From NCBI GenBank assembly GCA_035711845.1, contig DASTBU010000176.1, positions 1 through 18,992 of the forward strand: a stretch of 18,992 bases of DNA, in the 5' to 3' direction. This document shows positions 5,775 through 12,766 of the stretch, piece by piece. Every line of letters begins with the position of its first letter. Position 1 is the stretch's first letter. Source of the stretch: DASTBU01 sp035711845 (lineage in GTDB: Bacteria > Acidobacteriota > Vicinamibacteria > Vicinamibacterales > 2-12-FULL-66-21). The position numbers were made by a program, and so were the translations under genes. A model generated the notes under the pieces. It was not told the DNA's origin, ran no database searches, and worked only from the letters and a program-made list of their open reading frames with translations.

Positions 5775-7713
5775 TGCGGCTCGCCTCTTCAGCCCCGTCC
5801 CCATCGGTCGCTTCGTCCGGCACTGCGCGAAGAAGGACCGCTGTCTCGCCTGGGATGTGCCACGAGGGATGGGGACTGAGCGACGCCCGGCCGAGCCCGC
5901 CGTAGGCAACTGATTCGCTGCTCCACTGGAGCTCCCAGCGAAGCCCGGCTGGAGGTGCGAGCAATGGCTCGGGCACGGGCGCCAGTTCGAGGTCGGGACC
6001 GAGGTTCACGATCAGCACGCGATCGCCGCCGCTTTCGCCACGGTACCGCAGGACGAAGGAGTCCGGAGACAACACCGCGCCATCGACCGTCCTGCGCGCG
6101 GCGCGCGAGATCGTGTCATCTGTGCGACGAATCTCGAGCAGATCACGATGCATCCGATACGCCGACGCGTTCGACTGCCGCTCGGCGAAATCGAGCTTGC
6201 ACCGCCGGAACGTCTCGATATCCACGGGATCGGGCAGCGCGGCCTGCACCTCGGGGTCCGCAGTGCTCGCGAACTGGCTCAGGAACTCGCGCCGCCCTTT
6301 CCGAATACCGTCGCCAAGTTCTCTCCGATGATCGCAGAAGTACAGGAACGGAGCCGACGAGGCGAACTCCTGCCCTTGAAACAACATCGGGGTCCCGGGA
6401 CCGAGCAGGGTCAGCGCCGTGAGCGCGCGGTACCGCCCCGGGGAAGCGATCTGGTGCAACCGCCGGCCAAAAGGGGTGTTGGCCACCTGATCGTGGTTCT
6501 CGAGAAAGGTCACGAACTTGTGTCCGGGCAGATCGAGCGACGGTGTGCCTCGACGCTGTTTCTGCCACTGGTACCACTGCCCCTGATACAGAAAGCCGTA
6601 CTTGGCGGCGGACACGAACTCCTGGGGGCTCCCTTTGTAGTCGTGATAGTACGCCTCGCGCCGGCCCGTCAGCGCCACGATCGCCGCGTGGTGATAGTCG
6701 TCGTTCCAGAGCGCGTCCATGCCGAACCCATCCTCGAAAGAACCCCGCACGAGCCGCGTCTGCTGGGGCTCGTTCTCCGCGACGATGTACACCCGCCTCC
6801 TGCCTGCGGCGCGGCGGCAGCGATCGACGCACTCCGCCAGGAAGTGGCGCTCGGATGCGTCGTGGATGTCCTGCGTCGCATCCAGACGGAAGCCGTCGAC
6901 GTGGAACTCGTCGATCCAGTAGGTGGCATTCTCCAGGAAGAACTCCCGCGCCGCGCGGGGCCCTTCGAAGTTCAGTGCCTGCCCCCAGTCGTTCTCGTAT
7001 CGATCGGTGAAATAGTCCAACGAGAACTCGGCCAGGTAATTCCCATCCGGCCCGAGATGGTTGTACACGACATCCAGGATCACGCCGATTCCCGCCGAGT
7101 GCGCGCGATCGACGAACCGTCGCAGATCGTCGGGACGGCCGTAGAGGCGCGTCGGTGCGTAGAGGTCCACGGCGTCGTAGCCCCATCCGAATCGCCCCGC
7201 GAAGTCAGCGACCGGCATCATCTCGATGATCGTGACCCCGAGTCGCGCCAGCGCGTCGATCTCGCGCGCCGCCGCTCGCCAGGTTCCTTCCGGGGTGAAC
7301 GTGCCCACGTGCATCTCGTAGATGACGTGTCCTTCCGGCGCAATGCCCTGCCAGGCAGCATCAGTCCAGTGGAACGCGGCCGGATCGACGATCTCGGAAG
7401 GCCCGTGCGGGCCGTCCGGTTGAAATCGTGAAACCGGGTCGGGCCGCTCGCGTGCGCCGTCGAGAACGAAAAAGTACCGATCGCCTGCCCGGGCGTTCGG
7501 GAGCTCGCCGCCGAAGAACCCGTCCTCCTCCGAACGAAGCGGCATCGTCGTCCGCTCACCAGTGCGGATGAGCAGGACGTCCACACGACGGCAGGCCGGT
7601 GCCCACACCCGCGCGTGCGCACCCCTCCCCTCTGTCAGCAGCTCGACGCCAGCCGAGAGCTTTCGTTGTTGTCGTGAGAATGCGGCAGGATCATCGGCGC
7701 GCAGCACGTTCAA
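5767..7713 (-). CDS. treZ: Malto-oligosyltrehalose trehalohydrolase
   Basis: A 648-residue GH13 enzyme that releases trehalose from maltooligosyltrehalose, the product of TreY. An N-terminal beta-sandwich (VRVWAPA-like segment, about residues 20-110) precedes the barrel. The barrel motifs are DVVYNH, GFRLDAT with nucleophile Asp278, VAENE with acid Glu313, and FLENHDQVANT with Asp408. Spacings of 35 and 95 residues match the TreZ catalytic triad known from archaeal enzymes (31 and 94). EMHVGTFTPEGTW is also typical of TreZ. The start is TTG 7713 and has no clear Shine-Dalgarno; GTG 7707 is an alternative, and an in-frame stop lies just upstream. The gene begins 30 bases after the ClpP-like gene and overlaps the debranching enzyme. 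TreY is not in the window. Confidence 0.94.
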   Translation of the reverse strand: MNVLRADDPAAFSRQQRKLSAGVELLTEGRGAHARVWAPACRRVDVLLIRTGERTTMPLRSEEDGFFGGELPNARAGDRYFFVLDGARERPDPVSRFQPDGPHGPSEIVDPAAFHWTDAAWQGIAPEGHVIYEMHVGTFTPEGTWRAAAREIDALARLGVTIIEMMPVADFAGRFGWGYDAVDLYAPTRLYGRPDDLRRFVDRAHSAGIGVILDVVYNHLGPDGNYLAEFSLDYFTDRYENDWGQALNFEGPRAAREFFLENATYWIDEFHVDGFRLDATQDIHDASERHFLAECVDRCRRAAGRRRVYIVAENEPQQTRLVRGSFEDGFGMDALWNDDYHHAAIVALTGRREAYYHDYKGSPQEFVSAAKYGFLYQGQWYQWQKQRRGTPSLDLPGHKFVTFLENHDQVANTPFGRRLHQIASPGRYRALTALTLLGPGTPMLFQGQEFASSAPFLYFCDHRRELGDGIRKGRREFLSQFASTADPEVQAALPDPVDIETFRRCKLDFAERQSNASAYRMHRDLLEIRRTDDTISRAARRTVDGAVLSPDSFVLRYRGESGGDRVLIVNLGPDLELAPVPEPLLAPPAGLRWELQWSSESVAYGGLGRASLSPHPSWHIPGETAVLLRAVPDEATDGDGAEEASRSE

Positions 7714-7743
7714 CCCGGCCGCAACGGTCGTGCCAAAGTGAGG

Positions 7744-8496
7744 TTACTGGTTTCTGTCTTCCCTGTCGGGGATTGACGGCCGGTCGGGCGGTGGGCTGCT
7801 CGATTCGCTTGCGGCCGGCGCGCTATGAAAGCCCGGCTCGTTTACGGCAGATAGTGCCCCGGAAGTTCGAGCATGGGAACCGAACTGCCCTCCCAGTTCA
7901 GCCCCGGCACCGATTACCTCGTCTATGAGTCCGTACGTCTTCGCGCTAGGGGAGTCCAGATAGAGGTCGGTACGCTTCGTGTCACGGATGATGTGGCGCA
8001 GCGACTTGCCCGACCGTTCCGCAAGGATCCTGTAGATCTGCGCCTGCATCTGCTTGAGCCTGTCGAGGTGCTGCGCGGCGGCGGTCGTGGATTGCCAGCC
8101 GGCCCACTTCGCCGGTTCGTGAATCATGATCCAGGAATGCGGGAACGCGAACCGGCGGCCCGGGCTGGCGGCCTGCAGCACGACGGAGCCCATCGAATAC
8201 GCCATGCCCTGGACGACGATGGTGATTTGGTAGCCCTCGAGGACGAGCTGCCTGACGGCATCATGCAGCGCGAGGCCGTCGGTGACATTGCCGCCGGCGC
8301 TGTTGATATAGAGGCGGATCGGACGACGGCTGTCGTTTGCCATTTCGCGCAGCCGTTCGATGGCGGCGCGGGCGCTGTCCTTGTCGATGTCGCCGATGAG
8401 ATAAACGTCGCGAAGCCGATCGGCCTGCTCTTTCCGGAGGATATCCTTGACGGAGTCAACGAGGTCATGCAACAGACGATCGCTGAATTCGGGCAT
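7744..8496 (-). CDS. ClpP-like serine peptidase with a C-terminal tail
   Basis: A 250-residue S14-family protein. The catalytic triad is visible: Ser101 in GMAYSMGS, His126 in IMIHEP and Asp177 in RTDLYLDS. These positions nearly match mature E. coli ClpP (97/122/171). The substrate-binding strand INSAGGNVTDGLALHDA and the handle region SAKTYGLIDEV are also present. Differences from housekeeping ClpP are SAGG in place of SPGG, Tyr before the active Ser, and a tail of about 55 residues rich in Ser, Pro, Ala and Gly after residue 195. With neither clpX nor tig nearby, it is probably an accessory paralogue. It lies between an uncharacterised gene and treZ in a tight minus-strand cluster. Confidence 0.9.
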   Translation of the reverse strand: MPEFSDRLLHDLVDSVKDILRKEQADRLRDVYLIGDIDKDSARAAIERLREMANDSRRPIRLYINSAGGNVTDGLALHDAVRQLVLEGYQITIVVQGMAYSMGSVVLQAASPGRRFAFPHSWIMIHEPAKWAGWQSTTAAAQHLDRLKQMQAQIYRILAERSGKSLRHIIRDTKRTDLYLDSPSAKTYGLIDEVIGAGAELGGQFGSHARTSGALSAVNEPGFHSAPAASESSSPPPDRPSIPDREDRNQ

Positions 8497-8549
8497 GGTG
8501 ATGTTCTCGTTCGCACGCCTCGTGCCGGGCTCCGCGACTCGACCGGAGA

Positions 8550-9215
8550 TCAGCCGCGGCTCTTATTATCGCCCACGCGGGGTGTTCGCCGCGTTGTCCT
8601 GGGCCGATCCGCCACCGGGATCACGAACTTCTCGGCGGTGTGCGTCTCGGAAAAACTCACCACCTTCACGTCCACCAGACCGGCCCGCTTGCCTGCAGCC
8701 ATCGTCTCGGCTTCGGTGATGGCCTTCGACCCTTTCGGGCGCACGATCCAGATCGCGCCGTCGGGTCGGATGGTCTTTCTGAGCGCGGGGAGCTGTTCGA
8801 GCGATTCGCGGTCTTCGGCTGAATAGAACAGTAGATCGAGCCCTGCCGGTTCTCGGGATCCGGCGGGAACGACGACCGCGCCGCGGCGCTCGAGCTCCAC
8901 GCCGAACGACGGGTCGGGCAGACGCGCCGCTGCAACACGCATCCCGGGCTTGACGCCCAGCTTGTCGAGGCGCGTCGGCGGATTCATGATCCTGGCGGCC
9001 CATTTCGCTGCGCCCGCCCCGATCTCGAGCACGGCCTGCCGGTTCCCGAAGCGCACGCGCAGCGCGCCGTCCTGCGCTGTGGCGGTCTTGATATCGCTCA
9101 ACGGAATAGCCAGTTTCACACCGCCCCGGAAAACCAGATCCTTGTGCTCCAACCGGGCGACACCCTTTGACGAGGTGCCGTCCAGGCGGAGCGTGCAGTC
9201 GGCTTCATATCCCAC
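8550..9215 (-). CDS. Conserved protein of unknown function (DUF3052-like C-terminal part)
   Basis: A 221-residue soluble protein. Start is GTG 9215 (VGYEADCTLRLDG), preceded by AGGAG seven bases upstream; the frame is open to 9422 but only as a shadow of the neighbouring gene. Two parts are visible. An N-terminal segment to about residue 75 (FRGGVKLAIPLSDI, LRVRFGNRQAVLEIG) looks like a small PH-like or beta domain. From about residue 85, DKLGVKPGMRV, AIWIVRPKG and a conserved end (GLVDVKVVSFSETHTAEKF) resemble DUF3052-type proteins, recalled from memory. The start overlaps the SRPBCC stop by 11 bases, so the two are likely coupled. The function is not known. Confidence 0.85.
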   Translation of the reverse strand: MGYEADCTLRLDGTSSKGVARLEHKDLVFRGGVKLAIPLSDIKTATAQDGALRVRFGNRQAVLEIGAGAAKWAARIMNPPTRLDKLGVKPGMRVAAARLPDPSFGVELERRGAVVVPAGSREPAGLDLLFYSAEDRESLEQLPALRKTIRPDGAIWIVRPKGSKAITEAETMAAGKRAGLVDVKVVSFSETHTAEKFVIPVADRPRTTRRTPRVGDNKSRG

Positions 9216-9726
9216 CTCGTTGCTCCTGCTGCGCGACTCTGCGCTCCAACGCGTCCAGAAACGTGCGGATCGTCCGATCGTGCCCGTACCCGAACCGCGC
9301 GACGAACCGGAAGAGCGGATTGTAGACCTCGCCGCGCTCCGTGATTCTGAGCGATGAGGCGGGGCCGGTGGGAGAGATCTCGTAGGCCCACGTGCCTCCG
9401 AACGGCAGGTCGCGATCCGCAATTCGCACGACGAGTACCCGCGGCGGCTCCATGCGATCCACCGCGAAGCGGATTGTCCCGTTCGAGGAGTGCTCCGTCC
9501 ACCCCGACAGCCCGCTGTTGTCCAACCGTGTGTCGACCTGCGTCACGTCCTGACGCCAGAGCGGAAAGGCCTCAACGTCGGTGAGGATGGCCCAGAGGCC
9601 CTGCGGATCGATCGGCAGGTGTCTCTCGAGAGACGCGACGTGCCCTTTGGGAAGCCAGACGCCGACCAGCGTCATCAGCGCGACGGCAACGATCACGACC
9701 GCCACCGTTATGACGATCAGTCGCAT
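9205..9726 (-). CDS. Membrane-anchored SRPBCC (START/Bet v1-like) protein
   Basis: A 173-residue protein with one N-terminal transmembrane helix (residues 3-25, VITVAVVIVAVALMTLVGVW). An SRPBCC-type domain of the polyketide-cyclase/dehydrase group follows: IDPQGLWAILTDVEAFPLWRQDV opens the fold, WTEHSSNGTIRF and GGTWAYEI form sheet strands, and FRFVARFGYGHDRTIRTFLDALERRV is the long C-terminal helix. Such domains hold a hydrophobic cavity for lipids or aromatic ligands. AAGGG sits about six bases before the ATG at 9726. The gene follows the marR stop by 19 bases and overlaps the next gene by 11, so all three are probably co-transcribed. Ligand unknown. Confidence 0.88.
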   Translation of the reverse strand: MRLIVITVAVVIVAVALMTLVGVWLPKGHVASLERHLPIDPQGLWAILTDVEAFPLWRQDVTQVDTRLDNSGLSGWTEHSSNGTIRFAVDRMEPPRVLVVRIADRDLPFGGTWAYEISPTGPASSLRITERGEVYNPLFRFVARFGYGHDRTIRTFLDALERRVAQQEQRGGI

Positions 9727-9745
9727 ACGGACCCTTCAGAGCCGG

Positions 9746-10252
9746 TCAACCTTCAGATACGCGGGAATACTTCGGCCGCGCGGCGCCCGCCTCCGCCTGC
9801 AGCTGCATCTGCTCGCGGGCGGCGCGGGCGAGCAGAGACAGACCCTGGATGGCGAGATCGCGTTCCCGGTCCGTCAGCCTGCGAACGAGCGCCTCCACTC
9901 GAGGAGGATCGAGAACTGATGATTCCTGCCGCATCCGAACGCCGGCGGATGTCAGACGCAAGTGGACCCTACGGCGGTCGGCTGTGTCCCTCATCCGTAC
10001 GACGTAGCCTTTTTTTTCCAGGCGGTCGACGGTCAGCGACATGGTGCCTGGGGTAACGCCCATATGGCGCGCGAGCTGATTGAGCGTCATCGGGTCGATC
10101 TCGTCGAGGTGGTCGAGGACGCTTGCCTGGTGCCGGCTCAGCAGCCGCAGAGACCGGGAATCGCGGACGTGCCGGGTGTGGCAGGCGAAGTAGATTCGCG
10201 GGTAGAGATCGAGGATCCGGCCTGCCGCCGCCGAGACTTGAGTCTCCGTCAT
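9746..10252 (-). CDS. MarR-family transcriptional regulator
   Basis: A 168-residue winged-helix regulator. The DNA-binding core is clear: MTLNQLARHMGVTPGTMS and then VDRLEKKGYV form the helix-turn-helix (about residues 55-85), and DTADRRRVHLRLTSAG is the wing. Flanking helices at both ends would make the dimer interface. It starts at ATG 10252 with no evident Shine-Dalgarno. It is first in a minus-strand gene run and divergent from the efflux adaptor gene; the AT-rich gap between them carries two palindromes. MarR proteins commonly repress their own gene and a divergent transporter, so this layout suggests ligand-responsive control of the efflux module. The C-terminal 20 residues are basic and unremarkable. 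Confidence 0.92.
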   Translation of the reverse strand: MTETQVSAAAGRILDLYPRIYFACHTRHVRDSRSLRLLSRHQASVLDHLDEIDPMTLNQLARHMGVTPGTMSLTVDRLEKKGYVVRMRDTADRRRVHLRLTSAGVRMRQESSVLDPPRVEALVRRLTDRERDLAIQGLSLLARAAREQMQLQAEAGAARPKYSRVSEG

Positions 10253-10275
10253 CGCGTTGCATTGCAGCGCAGAAT

Positions 10276-10312
10276 ATTTGTTTTGTCAAATCAATTTATT
10301 TTCCTGTAAATT
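10276..10312. promoter_or_regulatory. Candidate MarR operator and divergent promoter region
   Basis: Two palindromes lie here: ATTTG/CAAAT with a 6-base spacer (10276-10291) and AATTTA/TAAATT with an 8-base spacer (10293-10312). On the plus strand TTGTCA (10283-10288) and TAAATT (10307-10312) stand 18 bases apart, a plausible sigma-70 promoter for the efflux genes. On the minus strand TTGACA lies in the same block facing marR. The block is strongly AT-rich in a high-GC setting. Operator overlap with both promoters fits MarR repression; this is inferred. Confidence 0.5.
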
Positions 10313-10593
10313 GTTCTAAACTACGGGGCTGGCAATTCCGTCAAACTGTCCGTTAATCGAGGGTCGACGCAGGGGCGATTACCACAGGCGAGGCGTTGAG
10401 CCCTCCCCGGCAGACTGTTCGATTCTGGGATGAGATCATTCCGCAGGCGGTCACGCCAGCGAGCGAAGGATTGGTACTTGAAGCCAGAACTCATTATTCT
10501 TCACTTATTTACATCGTCGCGCCCCGTGGCACAGGGTTTGGCTTATCTGGACTGACACCGAGACTCCAGGGAAGCTCAGTACAGAGGCACTAC
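10313..10593 (+). other. Leader region before the efflux adaptor gene
   Basis: About 280 bases without a convincing gene. The adaptor frame is open from 10396, but the residues before 10594 look random and have no family resemblance. A moderately AT-rich patch (about 10488-10515) and a sigma-54-like sequence (10527-10544) lie in it. I see no terminator or riboswitch fold. Confidence 0.5.
10527..10544 (+). promoter_or_regulatory. Weak sigma-54-like promoter (-24 TGGCAC, imperfect -12)
   Basis: TGGCAC (10527-10532) matches the -24 element exactly. The -12 part reads TTTGGCTT (10537-10544), so the GG and GC dinucleotides are 11 bases apart rather than the canonical 10. The site is 50 bases before the adaptor ATG, and an NtrC-family regulator is encoded downstream in the same gene run. 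The spacing fault and the regulator's altered GAFTGA motif both argue caution. Confidence 0.25.
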
Positions 10594-11883
10594 ATGGTCG
10601 ATATAGCGCGTCCGGCGAGCGTCAAGCGCAAGAAGAAAATCCGTCAGGCGATCTACGCCGGTGTGGCTCTCCTGGCTATCGTCCTTATCACCGTCGCGGT
10701 ATCGCGCCTGAAACCTGCGGCGCCCGGCATCGAGCGATCGACCGTGTGGATCGACAGCGTCAAGCGCGGCGACATCCCCCGCGAGGTGCGCGGATCGGGC
10801 ACGCTGGTCCCCGAGTACATCCGCTGGATTCCGGCGACGACGCAGGGTCGGGTCGAGCGCCTCGTGCTGCGACCTGGGGCACAGGTCAAGCCTGAGACCG
10901 TGATCCTCGAGCTCAGCAATCCGGATCTCCTCCAGTCGGTCATGGAGGCCAAGCTCGCCCACGCATCGGCGCTCGCAGCCCTCCAGAACCGGAAGGCCGA
11001 ACTCGAGAGCAACCTCCTCAACCAGGAGAGCGAGGTCGCGAACATCGAATCCGCCTGGAAAACCGCCCAACTCCGGCTGGCGGCCAACGAGCAGCTGTAC
11101 AAGGACCAGCTCGTGTCGGAGCTTCAGCTGAAGGAGTTTCGGGGCACCGAGGCCGAGCTGAAGAGCCGTCTCGAGAACGCCCGCAAGCGCCTCGAGATCA
11201 TCCGCAACGGGATCGCGTCACAGCTCGCACCGCAGGAGGCGGAGGTCGCCCAGCGAAAGGCGGCCTACGATCTGCGGCTTCAGCAACTGGAGGATCTGAA
11301 GGTCAAAGCCGGCATGATCGGCGTGCTCCAGGTGGTGCCCGTGGAAGTTGGACAGCAGGTCGGTCCGGGAACCAACCTCGCCCGCGTCGCTGATCCGACC
11401 GTGCTGAAGGCCGAGTTGCGCATCGCGGAAACACAGACGAAGGACCTCGAGATTGGCCAGATGGCCCAGGTGGACACTCGCAACGGCGTCGTCAAGGGCC
11501 GGGTCGCACGCATCGACCCGGCATCCGAGAACGGGACCGTCGGCGTGGACATCACGCTCGAGGGTGCACTGCCCCCCGGGGCCCGGCCGGACTTGAGCGT
11601 CGACGGCACCGTGCTCCTCGAACGCCTCGTGGATGTCATCTACGTCGGGCGGCCCGCCTTCGGGCAGGAAGAGAGCACGATCTCGCTCTTCAAGCTGCAG
11701 CCGGAGACCGGCGGCAGCACGGGATGCCCGGAGTGTGGCGAGTACACCCGCACCACGATCAAGCTCGGGCGCAGTTCGGTCAACACCATTGAAATCAAGG
11801 AAGGCCTGCAGCCGGGAGATCAGGTGATTCTCTCGGACACCTCGAGTTACGACCAGTTCGACCGAATCCGAATCACGGGCTAG
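10594..11883 (+). CDS. HlyD/MFP-type periplasmic adaptor of an ABC efflux system
   Basis: A 429-residue membrane-fusion protein that would bridge the inner-membrane ABC transporter to the envelope. A basic stretch (KRKKKIRQ) precedes one transmembrane helix (about residues 20-38, YAGVALLAIVLITVAV). A split lipoyl-like domain follows (GRVERLVLRPGAQVKPETVILEL and its later half VVPVEVGQQVGPGTNLARV) around a long coiled-coil hairpin (about residues 119-235). Beta-barrel and membrane-proximal domains come after. ATG 10594 is chosen because AGAGG lies six bases before it and the true N-terminus starts there. Unusually, a short insert near residue 378 carries Cys-Pro-Glu-Cys (378-381). The ATPase gene follows after 28 bases. 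Confidence 0.93.
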   Translation: MVDIARPASVKRKKKIRQAIYAGVALLAIVLITVAVSRLKPAAPGIERSTVWIDSVKRGDIPREVRGSGTLVPEYIRWIPATTQGRVERLVLRPGAQVKPETVILELSNPDLLQSVMEAKLAHASALAALQNRKAELESNLLNQESEVANIESAWKTAQLRLAANEQLYKDQLVSELQLKEFRGTEAELKSRLENARKRLEIIRNGIASQLAPQEAEVAQRKAAYDLRLQQLEDLKVKAGMIGVLQVVPVEVGQQVGPGTNLARVADPTVLKAELRIAETQTKDLEIGQMAQVDTRNGVVKGRVARIDPASENGTVGVDITLEGALPPGARPDLSVDGTVLLERLVDVIYVGRPAFGQEESTISLFKLQPETGGSTGCPECGEYTRTTIKLGRSSVNTIEIKEGLQPGDQVILSDTSSYDQFDRIRITG

Positions 11884-11911
11884 GTCTCAAAGGAGCACCA
11901 AAGGAGCCACG

Positions 11912-12655
<744 letters not shown>

Positions 12656-12766
12656 TAAAGAAATGCTGAATGCTGAATGCTGAATGCTGAGTGCTGCCTG
12701 TCATTCAGCATCCTGTCATTCAGCATCCCGTCATTCAGCATTCAGCACTCAACATTCAGCACTGTC
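12656..12766. repeat. Heptamer repeat in direct then inverted orientation, TGCTGAA/TTCAGCA
   Basis: Direct TGCTGAA units sit at 12664, 12671 and 12678, with variants at 12685 (TGCTGAG) and 12692 (TGCTGCC). The reverse complement TTCAGCA then occurs at 12704, 12719, 12734, 12741 and 12755, spaced 15, 15, 7 and 14 bases apart. Bases 12678-12696 pair with 12743-12761 at 18 of 19 positions, giving a long potential hairpin. The array fills the gap between the ATPase stop and the permease ATG. Confidence 0.85.

Noticed and set aside
3639..5879. Very long plus-strand open frame opposite the debranching-enzyme gene
   Set aside because: High-GC codon bias leaves the opposite strand open. The translation has no domain resemblance, while the minus strand encodes a clear enzyme with conserved motifs.
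9216..9422. Extended start of the DUF3052-like protein
   Set aside because: The added part is Arg/Ser-rich shadow sequence of the SRPBCC gene; GTG 9215 has AGGAG at ideal distance.
10396..10593. N-terminal extension of the efflux adaptor
   Set aside because: The extra 66 residues lack family resemblance, and a good Shine-Dalgarno lies directly before ATG 10594.
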